From Rhizobiales bacterium Ga0077537 (GTDB lineage Bacteria > Pseudomonadota > Alphaproteobacteria > Rhizobiales > Hyphomicrobiaceae), in the NCBI GenBank assembly GCA_001464955.1, contig LNEM01000011.1, positions 1 through 64,000 on the forward strand: 64,000 nucleotides of DNA. Direction: 5' to 3'. Positions within the stretch are counted from its first letter, which is position 1. Every line of letters starts with the position of its first letter. The notes beneath the pieces are model-generated. The model had not been told where the DNA came from. It was given only the letters and a program-made list of their open reading frames with translations, and did no database searches. A program made the position numbers and the translations under genes. Positions 18,637 to 29,400 of this stretch are shown one piece after another.

Positions 18637-21600
18637 TTGCGTATCGCATTCATTCTGATCGGCGATTCGACATTGGTGATCCGCTGTGCGGATCACCTGA
18701 TCGCTCGCGGCCACGCCATAGCCGCGATCGCGTCGCGCAACCGCCAGATTGCAGGTTGGTGCGCGGAAAATGGAACAACGTTCATTGATCGCGATGCCGG
18801 CCCCCTCGACCAAGCCCTCGGCGCCCTCACCTGTGACATCCTCCTGAGCGTCGCCAATCTCGAAGTTCTTCCGGCCGCCGTTCTGCGCGCGGCCCGTCGC
18901 ATCGCACTCAACTTCCACGACGGGCCATTGCCCGATCTCGGTGGTCTCAACGCGCCGGTGTGGGCGCTTCTCGAAGGCCGTCGGACGCACGCCGTCACCT
19001 GGCATGAGATGACACCTTCGGTGGACGCAGGCCGCATCGCCGAGATCGAGCCGATCGTCATCGCCGCCGATGAAACGACCTTCTCGTTGAATGCCAAGTG
19101 CTACGAGGCCGGCCTCACGACGTTCGAGCGTCTTCTGGCGGGCCTCGAGGGCGGCACGTTGAACCTCCGCGAGCAGATCGGCACGCCGCGCCTGCTGCGC
19201 CGCTCTGACCGCCCGGCCAGCTTCGGCCTGATCGACCCCGGCCAAGCCGCCGCAGCGATCGTCCGCCTCGTGCACGCCTTGGATCACGGCCCCTATTGGA
19301 ATCCCGTTACGGCCGCCAAGCTGCTGGTTGCCGGTGAAGTGGTCTTGGTCCGATCGGCAGAGGCCCTGGCCGGCGCCGCCCCGACAGCACCCGCCGGCAC
19401 GATCCTCGCGCGCGAACGCGATGCGATCGTCATCGCGACGGGCGACGGAGCCGCCCGCCTCGACGGCCTGAGCTACGCCGATGGCCGGCCGGTCGACGTA
19501 ACGGCCGCCTCGACTTTGCTGCCCGGCGCTTCGGTGAGCGCGCCGAAGACCCTGCCGCGGGAGCGACTGGAAGCGGCCGGCCGTGCCGCCGCTCGCAGCG
19601 AGTACGCCAGTCTGCGCCAATGGGCCGCCGTCCCCAACGTCGATCTGCCGTATCCGACGCGGGTCGCCCCGACATCATCCGAAGCCGCCTCATTGGCGCG
19701 CATCGAGGTCCCGCTCGAGATCGACGTCGCGCGTGTCGCTGGCGGCATCGACAGCTCGAAGACCGCAGCCCTCTTGGCGGGGCTCGCGACATGGATCGCG
19801 CGCCTCTCCGGCACGCCGTCGGTTCTCGTCGCTCTGGAAACGCCCGCGACACGCGATGCGATTGCCGGCGTCGAGCCCCTGTTTCGCAGCGACCGGTTCC
19901 TCGCCGTCGATGCCGTGGGCGCCAGCACCTGTCGTGAGATCGCAACCGGGATCGAGGCGCTCGTCGCCGCAACCGAAGCCGCCGGCCCCATCGCCCGCGA
20001 CCTCGAAGCACGCCTCCGCCTGACCGATGCCCCGTTGGCCGGCCTGCCGCGACCGCTGATCGGCCTCGTCGTCGGGGATCAATCCGATCGCGCCTCACCG
20101 CGCGCCGCCGCCGTGACGCTCGTCCTCGACCCGCGCACCGACCGCGTCGTCCTCGATGTCGACGCCGCGATGTTCACCCCCGCCACGGCCGACGTGATGG
20201 CCAGCCACCTGGCCCACCTGCTTGATGCCATGGCCTGGGCCTCGACGAGCCGGATCGACGCCCTCCCGCTTGTCCCGCAAACCGAGCACGACGTCTTCGA
20301 GGCGATCAACGCCACCCAAGTCTTCGCGCCGGTGGGCCTCGTCGCTATTGCCTTCAACGCTCGAGCAGCGAGCACGCCCGATCGCGTGGCCCTGCGCTGG
20401 CACACGCGGACCATCACCTACGGCTCACTCAAGTCACAGGTCGACCGCCTCGCTGGAGTATTGCGCAGCCACGGCAGCGGACCGGGAAGCCTCGTCGCCG
20501 TCTCCATGGACCGCACGCCAGCCATGGTGATCGCACTGCTGGCCATCCTGACGACGGGCGCCGCCTACGTACCGGTCGATCCGCGGTTTCCGGCCGAGCG
20601 CAGCGCCTTCATCCTCGAGGACTCGGGCGCTCGCTTGCTCGTCACCGACGATCAGTCCAAGGCGGCGCAAGCCGGCGCCATCGTCCTCGATGTCATGGGC
20701 GAGGCGCTGTCCGCTCCGCCCGTCGTCGACGCGATGGCAAATTCCACTCCGCCGTCCCGCGCCCCTTCCGATCTCGCCTATCTCGCCTATACGTCAGGGT
20801 CTACGGGGAAGCCCAAGGGCGTGTGCGTCACGAACGCCAACGTCACAGCCTTTCTCGCCGCCATGGACGCCCGCATCCCCGGTCCGCGCGACGGCGTCTG
20901 GCTGGCGGTGACGTCGATCAGTTTCGACATCTCGGTGCTGGAACTGTTCTGGACCCTCACCCGCGGCTTCACCGTCGCGCTCCACTCCGAGGTTCCGGAG
21001 CCGGCGAACGATAGCGCGAGCCGGGACGTCGGTCCGTCTCTGAGCCTGTTCTATTTCGCAGCCGCCCCCCCGGAGAGCCAGGCGACCGCGAAAGCCCCCG
21101 ACACCTATCGCCTGCTGATGGAGGGCGCGCGCTTCGCCGACGCCCACGGCTTCGAGGCGGTGTGGACGCCGGAGCGTCACTTCCATGCGTTCGGCGGCAT
21201 CTATCCGAACCCCGCCGTCACCGGAGCCGCCGTGGCCGCGGTGACGAAGCGCATCGCCATTCGCGCCGGCAGCATCGTGTTGCCCCTCCACGACCCGATC
21301 CGCGTCGCCGAGGACTGGTCCGTGATCGACAATCTGTCCGGCGGACGGGTCGGGATCGCGGTCGCGTCGGGCTGGATGCCGGAGGACTTCGTTCTGGCGC
21401 CGCACGCCTTCGAGCGGCGCAAGCAGGTCATGCTCGAGCACATCGACACGATCGCGCGCCTCTGGCGCGGTGAGAAGGTCGCCCGTCCGAAGCCGGACGG
21501 CACAATGGCCGAGATCGGCACGTTGCCGCGCCCCGTGCAGCCGGCACTCCCCGTGTGGCTGACCGCCGCCAAGAATCCCGAGACGTTCGAGATCGCTGGA

Positions 21601-23400
21601 ACGCGTGGCGCCAACGTCCTGACCCACCTCCTCGGCATGTCGGTCGAGGAGATGGCCGAGAACATCGCCACCTACCGTCGCGCATGGGCCAAAGCCGGTC
21701 ACGCCGGGACGGGACGCGTCACGCTGATGCTGCACACCTTCGTCGGCCCCGACGACGCGAGCGTGCGCAACGCGGTCCGCGAGCCAATGAAGCGGTATCT
21801 CGCCTCCGCCGTCGACATCGTGCGCGCGGCGGAATGGAATTTCCCGACCCTCGTCGGCAAGGGCGAAGGCGGCTTGGCGGCCTCGAAGAAGCGCCTGACC
21901 GCCGCCGACCTGGGCCCCGAGGATCTCGATGCCGTCCTCGAACACGCCTTCGACCGCTATTATGGGTCGAGCGGCCTGTTCGGCACACCGGATCGATGCG
22001 CCGAATTCGCCCGCCGCCTGAAGGCGCTCGGTGTCGACGAATTGGCCTGCCTCGTGGACTTTGGCGTCGACACCGATGCTGTCCTCGCGAGCCTGCCGCA
22101 ACTGGCCGAGGTCGGCACGAAACTTGGCGCCGCCCGCCCGCCGGAACCGGTTTCCGTCGCCGCCGACATCGTTCGCCACGGCGCCACGCATTTCCAGTGC
22201 ACGCCCTCCATGGCCGCGATGCTGCTGGCAGATGACGACGGCCGCAATGCCCTGGGGAGCCTTCGAGCCATGCTCGTCGGCGGCGAGGCGCTCCCACCCG
22301 ACATGGCGGAGGCTCTCGTTGGAACGGTCTCCGGCCCGGTGCTCAACATGTACGGCCCGACCGAGACGACGGTCTGGTCGACGGCGGCCGAGCTGGCGCC
22401 GGCGATGCCGTTCGTTCCGCTCGGAACACCGCTCGCGGGCGAGAGCATCGATATCGTCGGTGCAGCCGGGCAACCGCTGCCGGCCCTTGTCGCGGGCGAA
22501 CTCGTCATCGGCGGCCTCGGCGTCGCCGACGGCTATTGGCGCCGCCCCGAACTGACGGCCGAACGCTTCGTCATGCGCACGACGGAGGCAGGCACGAGCC
22601 GCTGGTATCGCACGGGCGATCTTGCGCGGCGTCATCCGTCCGGCGCCCTCGAGTATCTCGGCCGCATCGATCAGCAGGTGAAGATCCGCGGCCACCGCAT
22701 CGAACTCGGCGAGATCGAAGCCACGCTTGCGTCAAGTCCAGAGATCGCCCAGGTGGCGGTCGTCGCGCGCCAGTCGACCGGTGGCACGCCGGAACTCGCG
22801 GCCTTCGTTGTTCCTGCCCCGGGCGCGGCTCCGACAGCCGCGACATTGTTGGGCGAAGTCGCTCGTCGGCTGCCGCAGATCATGGTCCCCGCGAGCCTCA
22901 CGATCCTCGATCGCCTGCCGCAGACGGCGAACGGCAAGATCGATCGCACGGCTCTGGCCAAACGCACGACGACGCCGGCGCGCCCTGCCGTGGTTTCGCC
23001 GACGGCCGGAGACGATGGCCGCCCGGCACCGCTTGCGGCTGCCACCCCGGGTTCGACCGACGAGAGCGAGCAGCGCATCGCCCACGTATGGGCCCGCCTC
23101 CTCGGCCGCGCCGACATCGCGCACACCGACAATTTCTTCGACCTCGGCGGCCACTCTCTGCTTGCCGTCGAGCTGCATCGCACCCTGGTGTCGGAGCTGA
23201 GCCTCGATCTCAAGTTGACGGACATCTTCCGCTATCCGACCGTCGTCGCCCTGGCGCGCCATGCGAGCCGTGCCGCCCCCCCGGAAAAGGTCGCCTCCGT
23301 AGCCGGTCAGGATCGCGCCCGCATGCGCCTCGAGATGACGCGCCGCGCCCGAACGAGATCGGGCACCGGGCCGGCATCGCCTGGAGGTGCCGATGGCTGA
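18637..23400 (+). CDS. NRPS: formyltransferase - condensation remnant - adenylation split by a luciferase-like monooxygenase - carrier
   Basis: Numbering is from the TTG at 18637, where the formyltransferase fold begins (1587 residues). Residues 1-300 form a formyltransferase with its catalytic Asn92, His94 and Asp130 (NFHDGPLPD, SVDAGRI). About 350-555 resembles the C-terminal half of a condensation domain but lacks HHxxxDG. The adenylation domain runs 560-785 (LAYTSGSTGKPKG; FDIS) and resumes at 1165-1440 (MYGPTETTVWSTA, YRTGDL, NGKID). Between them lies a flavin-dependent luciferase-like monooxygenase of the MupA/Atu3671 type (about 795-1160). A carrier domain follows, with FFDLGGHSLLAVEL and Ser1507. 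Specificity residues, aligned by eye to GrsA, read D764 I765 L768 Q1187 L1213 G1215 M1238 V1246 W1247 K1434, very near the glycine code. The likely product is carrier-bound N-formylglycine, perhaps oxidised. It overlaps the PKS by eight bases. Confidence 0.88.
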   Translation: MRIAFILIGDSTLVIRCADHLIARGHAIAAIASRNRQIAGWCAENGTTFIDRDAGPLDQALGALTCDILLSVANLEVLPAAVLRAARRIALNFHDGPLPDLGGLNAPVWALLEGRRTHAVTWHEMTPSVDAGRIAEIEPIVIAADETTFSLNAKCYEAGLTTFERLLAGLEGGTLNLREQIGTPRLLRRSDRPASFGLIDPGQAAAAIVRLVHALDHGPYWNPVTAAKLLVAGEVVLVRSAEALAGAAPTAPAGTILARERDAIVIATGDGAARLDGLSYADGRPVDVTAASTLLPGASVSAPKTLPRERLEAAGRAAARSEYASLRQWAAVPNVDLPYPTRVAPTSSEAASLARIEVPLEIDVARVAGGIDSSKTAALLAGLATWIARLSGTPSVLVALETPATRDAIAGVEPLFRSDRFLAVDAVGASTCREIATGIEALVAATEAAGPIARDLEARLRLTDAPLAGLPRPLIGLVVGDQSDRASPRAAAVTLVLDPRTDRVVLDVDAAMFTPATADVMASHLAHLLDAMAWASTSRIDALPLVPQTEHDVFEAINATQVFAPVGLVAIAFNARAASTPDRVALRWHTRTITYGSLKSQVDRLAGVLRSHGSGPGSLVAVSMDRTPAMVIALLAILTTGAAYVPVDPRFPAERSAFILEDSGARLLVTDDQSKAAQAGAIVLDVMGEALSAPPVVDAMANSTPPSRAPSDLAYLAYTSGSTGKPKGVCVTNANVTAFLAAMDARIPGPRDGVWLAVTSISFDISVLELFWTLTRGFTVALHSEVPEPANDSASRDVGPSLSLFYFAAAPPESQATAKAPDTYRLLMEGARFADAHGFEAVWTPERHFHAFGGIYPNPAVTGAAVAAVTKRIAIRAGSIVLPLHDPIRVAEDWSVIDNLSGGRVGIAVASGWMPEDFVLAPHAFERRKQVMLEHIDTIARLWRGEKVARPKPDGTMAEIGTLPRPVQPALPVWLTAAKNPETFEIAGTRGANVLTHLLGMSVEEMAENIATYRRAWAKAGHAGTGRVTLMLHTFVGPDDASVRNAVREPMKRYLASAVDIVRAAEWNFPTLVGKGEGGLAASKKRLTAADLGPEDLDAVLEHAFDRYYGSSGLFGTPDRCAEFARRLKALGVDELACLVDFGVDTDAVLASLPQLAEVGTKLGAARPPEPVSVAADIVRHGATHFQCTPSMAAMLLADDDGRNALGSLRAMLVGGEALPPDMAEALVGTVSGPVLNMYGPTETTVWSTAAELAPAMPFVPLGTPLAGESIDIVGAAGQPLPALVAGELVIGGLGVADGYWRRPELTAERFVMRTTEAGTSRWYRTGDLARRHPSGALEYLGRIDQQVKIRGHRIELGEIEATLASSPEIAQVAVVARQSTGGTPELAAFVVPAPGAAPTAATLLGEVARRLPQIMVPASLTILDRLPQTANGKIDRTALAKRTTTPARPAVVSPTAGDDGRPAPLAAATPGSTDESEQRIAHVWARLLGRADIAHTDNFFDLGGHSLLAVELHRTLVSELSLDLKLTDIFRYPTVVALARHASRAAPPEKVASVAGQDRARMRLEMTRRARTRSGTGPASPGGADG

Positions 23401-26400
23401 GCTTCCGGACCTCTCGGGCCGCATCGCGATCGTCGGATTGGCTGGCCGCTTTCCAGGCGCACGCTCGCCCGGCGAGCTATGGCGCATTCTCGAAGATGGT
23501 CGCGAAGCCACCACCTGGCTCGACGACGAGGCGCTGCTCAAAGCCGGGGCCACGCGCGAAGAACTCGCCCTGCCGAACTACGTCAAGGCGGCCATGGTGC
23601 TGCCCGGCATGGAGAATTTCGACGCCTCGTTCTTCGGTTTCAGCCCCCGCGAAGCCCAGATCCTCGATCCGCAGCACCGCCACTTCATGGAAACGTGCTG
23701 GGAAGCCTTGGAGGATGCCGGCCACGTCCCGAGCCGCTTTCCCGGCGCGATCGGCGTCTTCGGCGGTTGCGGCATGCAGGCCTACATGGCCGAGAACCTG
23801 ATGCCGAACGCGCGTTTGCGCGAGAACGTCGGCATGTTCCTTCTGCGTCATACGGGGAACGACAAGGACTTCCTGACGACCCGCGTCTCCTATCTTCTGA
23901 ACCTGACCGGCCCCTCGATCGGCATCCAGACGGCGTGCTCGACGTCGCTGGTCGCCGTCCATGTCGCCTGCCAGAGCCTGATGTCCGGCGAATGCGACAT
24001 GGCGCTGGCCGGCGGCGTCTCGATCGAGGTGCCGCACGGCCTCGGCTACATCGCGGCTGAAGGCGAGATCCTGTCGCCCAACGGCCGCTGCGCCGCCTTC
24101 GACGACGACGCCAAGGGCACGGTGTTCGGCAGCGGGTCCGCTGTCGTGGTCTTGCGCCGGCTCGAGGACGCGCTCCGCGACGGCGACAACATTCGCGCCG
24201 TGATCCTCGGTACGGCCGTCAACAACGACGGCGCCACCAAGGCCGGATACCTTGCTCCGAGCGTCGAAGGCCAGTCACGCGCTGCCGCCGAGGCAGTCGC
24301 CGTCTCCGGCGTCGAGCCCGCGACGATAGACTACATCGAGGCCCACGGCACCGGCACCTTGATCGGCGACCCGATCGAACTCGAGGCACTGTCCCAAGCC
24401 TACGCCGACAGCGCCCGCGCCTCTCCCCTCCTTGTCGGCTCCATCAAGACCAACATCGGCCACCTCGACACCGCGGCCGGCGTCGCGTCGCTGATCAAGG
24501 TCGTGATGGCACTGGAGCACGGCAAGATCCCGCCGACACTGAACTTCCGCAAGGCCAACAGCCGCTTCGCTTTCGAGCCGAACGGCTTCCGCGTCGCATC
24601 CGTGAGCCGCGATTGGCGCCGCTCGTCACGCCCTCGCCGCGCCGGAGTGAACTCGCTCGGCGTCGGCGGCACCAACGCCCACGCGCTGATCGAAGAGGCT
24701 CCCGAGCCGCCGCGTCCGCCGCGCTCCATGACTGTGGACGAACGCCCGGCACTGTTCACGCTGTCCGCCAAGACCCCCGCCGCTCTTGACCGCCTGGTCG
24801 AGAAATGGCGGGCATACCTCGCGCAGCCCAACCTGCATCTCGACCTCCGCGACGCGGCGTTCACGACCCAGGTCGGTCGCGAGGCCTTCGAGCATCGGCT
24901 CGCCATCGCGGCCCGGACGTCGGCCGAGCTGTCTGAACTCCTGACCGGCAGGACACCACGCCGGCTCGCCCGCTCGCTGGCGAGCAGCGGAGCGCCATCG
25001 ATCGTGTTCATGTTCCCGGGCGGCGGCGCGCAGTACGCCGGCGCGGGCCGCGATCTCTACCGCACGGAATCAAACTTCCGCGAGGCGGCGGACGCCTGCC
25101 TCGCGCTTGTTCCGCAAGAAGCTGGCGAGTTGCGCGACCTCCTGTTCGGCCCGGGCAGTCGCAACCCGGTCTCGAGCGAGCGTCTCGAGCATCCACTGTT
25201 GTCGATCCTTGCGGTGTTCACGGTCAGCTATGCTCTCGCCCGGATGTGGGAGAGCCATGGCATCACGCCCTCGGCAGTGATCGGCCATAGCGCCGGCGAC
25301 TATGCGGCCGCCGTCGTCGCCGGCGTCATGTCGCTGGAGGATGCGGTTGGCCTTGTCGCCGAGCGGGGCCACATCTTCGCCGAACTGCCACCCGGCGCCA
25401 TGCTGTCGATCTCCGAAAGCGAGGCAGCCGTTCGCGACCGTGTCGGTGACACCCTCGATATCGCAGTGGTCAACGCATCCGATCTGACGGTCGCGTCCGG
25501 CGAGATCGACGCCATCGAGCGGCTGGCCGCCGAACTCGACGAGGCGGGCATCGACAACACCCGCGTTCGCATCGGCGTCGCCGCCCACTCGCGCATGCTC
25601 GATCCGTTCCTCGATCGCTTCCGGGCCAAACTGGCGCGCTTGCGCCTGTCGCCCGCCCGTATCCCGTTCGTCTCGGGCCTGACCGGCACGTGGGCCGCAC
25701 CACACGACGTCGCCTCGCCCGAGTACTGGGTCCGCCACCTGCGCGAGACGGTTCGCTTCGGTGACGGCCTGGCGCAGGTGCTGATGGAGCCGGGGCGCGT
25801 CCTCGTCGAAATGGGCCCCGGTCGGGGCTTGTCGGCGCTGGCGCGGCTGGCGAATGCGGCGAATGCTCCGCGCGCCATCGTTCCGACCACCCGATCTGCC
25901 ATCGAGAACGACGACGATCTGTCGACGACGGCGACAGCGGCCGGCCATCTGTGGGCGGCCGGTATCCCCGTCGACCTTGGGCCCTGGCTCGGTGAGGGCC
26001 CGCATCGGCGCGTGTCGCTGCCGACCTACGCCTTCGAGCCGCAGCGTCACTGGATCGACCCGCCCAGGAGGGCGACGACGCCGGACATCGCCGCCCCCGC
26101 TGCACAGGCGCCACCGCCTCTCCCCGCGATCACGCGGATCCCCGACCCGGACGACTGGCGTCTGTCGCCGGTCTTCCGCGAGGTTCCGCTGGCAGGGAGA
26201 GAGCCGTCGACACCTGAAGCGCGAACGGCCCTCCTCCTCACCGACGGTTCGCCTTTGGCGTCCCGGATCGAGGACGAATTGCGCCGTCGCGCGGTAACGG
26301 CGGTGCGTGTCGTGGCCGCCGCCGAGTTGTCCCTCACGGAGGGATCGGCCTTCGCCGTGGACCCGAACGACCCCGCCCACTGGCAATCCCTCATCGATGC

Positions 26401-29400
26401 GCTCGAAGCGCGCGGACAGCGGCCGCACCTGATTGTGCATCTGTGGTCGTTGGCCGCTTCGGATCCGCGCGAACGCCAACGACCGGTCGACGACGGCCAT
26501 CGCTTCGGTGGCCTCTTTGCGTTCATGAAGGCGATGGCGCTCGCCGGGTGGGATCATCCGATGCGAATGACGGTCGTCACATCGGGTGCGGCCGCGATTG
26601 CCAATGACGAGAGGTTGCGGCCGGCCAACGCCATGCTGAGTGCGCCTGTCCGGGTCTGGCCGCACGAGACGCCCGGGCAAAGCGCGGCACTCGTCGACGT
26701 ACCGGGCGTCGAGATCGGTCACGTCGAAACCGCCGCCTTGATCGTCGATGAAGTGCTCGCGACTACCCCCGATAGTGTGGTCGCGCTTCGCGGCCCACGT
26801 CGCTTTGTCGAGGTTCTCGAGCCGTCCCGCTTGGACCAGGCAGCAACCTCGCGCATTCGCCCCGGCCGGACATACCTCGTGACCGGCGCGGCCGGTGGCC
26901 TTGGCCGGCGTCTCGCCCGTCACTTGATCGAGGAATTGGGCGCACGCGTTGCTCTCGTGGGACGCCAGTCGCTAGACGCACTGGACGCCGAGACCCGATC
27001 GATCATCTCGGCGTGGGGCGACCGTTCGCTCTGGATCCGCGCCGACGTGACCGACACCGCCGCCATTGAGGCGGCATTGGCCGAAACCCGTCGGAAGTTC
27101 GGCACCATCGACGGGGTGTTTCACACAGCCGGCGCAATGGACGACGCACCGCTGGCGACCAAGTCGGTGACCGACATTCGTCGTGTCATGGCAGCCAAGG
27201 TCGAAGGCGCGCAAATTCTCGATGCCCTCCTGCCTGAGGGCTCGATCGATCTCTTCGCCGTGTTCTCGTCGACGAGCGCCTTGCTCGGCCCCCCTGGCCA
27301 GATCGACTATGCGGCCGCCAACGCCTACGTCGAGGCGCTTGCCGCATCCCGGTCCGACGGCCTCTCGATCGACTGGGGTGTATGGCGCGATACGGGCCTC
27401 GCTCTCCGCGCCGCATCCGTCGAGGCCGAAACGCTGCGCGCCGGCACGGGAACGGTGCTGGCCAATCCGCTGCTCGGTCGCGTTCTTGAACGCTCACTCG
27501 ACGGGATCGTCTGCGAAGCCGTCCTCGACCCCTCGCGTTTGTGGGTCCTCTCGGGTCACGTCGTGGACGATGTCCCGGTCATTCCCGGCACCGCCTACAT
27601 CGACATGATGCTCGGCGCACTGGCGGAGCTGCGCAGCCTGACCTCATGGCAGCTCGACGACGTTCGCTTGCTGAGCCCGCTCGCCGTACCGTTCGGCACG
27701 CTGCGTCGGGTCCGGACGTCCATCGAGATCGATGCGTCGGGCGCGGCCTCGGCCCGGATCGAGAGTTCCGCTCCCGACGGCACTGACGAGATCGAGCACG
27801 CCAACGCATCCGCCCGAACGATCGTCGGGCTGTTCGACGACATCCTTGCAGCACCGCCTGCCGAAGCCCGGGAGCTTCCAGCCGCGACCTTGATCGCCCA
27901 GGGTTCCGCCGTCGAGTTCGGCGCGCGCTGGAACGTTTTCCGGAAGCTGAGCATGACCGACGGCTCGACGTGGGCCGAACTCGCCCTTGCACAGCCCTTC
28001 GCATCCGAGACGGAAATCCATCGCGCACACCCGGCGCTGCTCGACATGGCGGCCACGATCGGGCTCCATGCGCTGCCGACGGCCGACCTCGCCACGTCCT
28101 TGTTTGTTCCCGCCCGCGTTACGAGTGTCGTGGCCTTGAAGGCGCTGCCGCACGTGATCCACGCACGTGCGGATCTCGTCGCCTACGAGGCCGATCACGT
28201 CGCCCGCTTCGATGTCCAGCTCGCTGATGCGCAGGGGCGCGTCGTAGCGAGGATCGAAGGCCTCGAGTTGCGCGCCGTCAGACGCGGGACCTTCATCGCT
28301 CGCACCGCTGAGCGCCAGCACGTTCAGGCGATCGTCGAAAGCATCATCGCCGCCGGCATCCGGTCGCGAGACGAGGCGAAGGTCTTCGCCATGGCCCTGA
28401 CGGCGCCCGGCCGTCGGACAGTCATCAGCTCCATCGCGCTGCAGAGCCTCCAGCAACTCTACCGCAGCCTGGCCACGCCGAGAGAGCGCCAGCCGGGCGC
28501 GACCCCGCGCCACGACGCATCGTCCGAGCCGAATTCTGCCATCGTAGCGGTCGAGGCCACGGCGACAGAGCGCGCGATCTCGGAAATGTTCGGCGATCTT
28601 CTGGGCCTCGAGAAAGTCTCCCTCGACGACGAGTTCCTGGCCCTCGGCGGACATTCGCTGGCAGCCGTCCGGCTGTTCGCGAGAATTCGCCGCCAGCTCG
28701 GGGCAGATCTGCCGATCTCGACGCTCTTCGAGGCGCCCTCGGTGCGCGCGCTCGCCGCCTTTGTCGATGAAGCGACCGGGACGGTCCAGGAGAGCCCGCC
28801 CCGGCCGGCTCCCGGCCCCACGCAATCCAATGTGCAGCCGGCTTCCGCACCCTCGGAGAAATCGGTCCGCCGTCGCAAGGCCGGCGAATGGAACCCGCTG
28901 GTTCGCATTCGAGAGGGCCAGCCAGGGCGACCACCGCTCATCTGGATTCACGGGGCCCGAGGCAATGTCGTCTCGATCCAGGCGCTTGCCGATGCGCTGC
29001 CGGCCCACCATCCGATTTACGGCTTGCAGGCCCAGGGCGTCGATGGACGCCTGCCGCCGCAGGAAAAGATCGAGGACATGGCGCTTCAGTACGTGGCGGC
29101 CATTCGCGAACTCTGGCCGGAGGGCCCCTATTGCCTCCTCGGCTATTCGGGCGGCGGCGTGATCGGCTACGAGATGGCGCGTCAGCTCGAGGCGATCGGC
29201 CAGAAGGTCGATCTGCTGGCCATGATCGATACGTTGTCACCGACGCACGCGAGCGGCGCCAGCCTCCGCGACTGGGTGAAGTTTGCCCGCGACGAGGGCC
29301 TCGCATCGGTGGCTGCACAGGCGCAGAACGCCATGAAGGTCCGCCTCGAAATGCTGAGCTGGAAGCGGCATCGCAACGATCCGGTAGAGCACGAGACCGA

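Noticed and set aside
20794-22695. A 633-residue minus-strand frame opposite the NRPS monooxygenase region
   Set aside because: Composition is typical of an antisense shadow, it has no recognisable motif and no ribosome site, and the plus strand encodes a well-supported multidomain enzyme.
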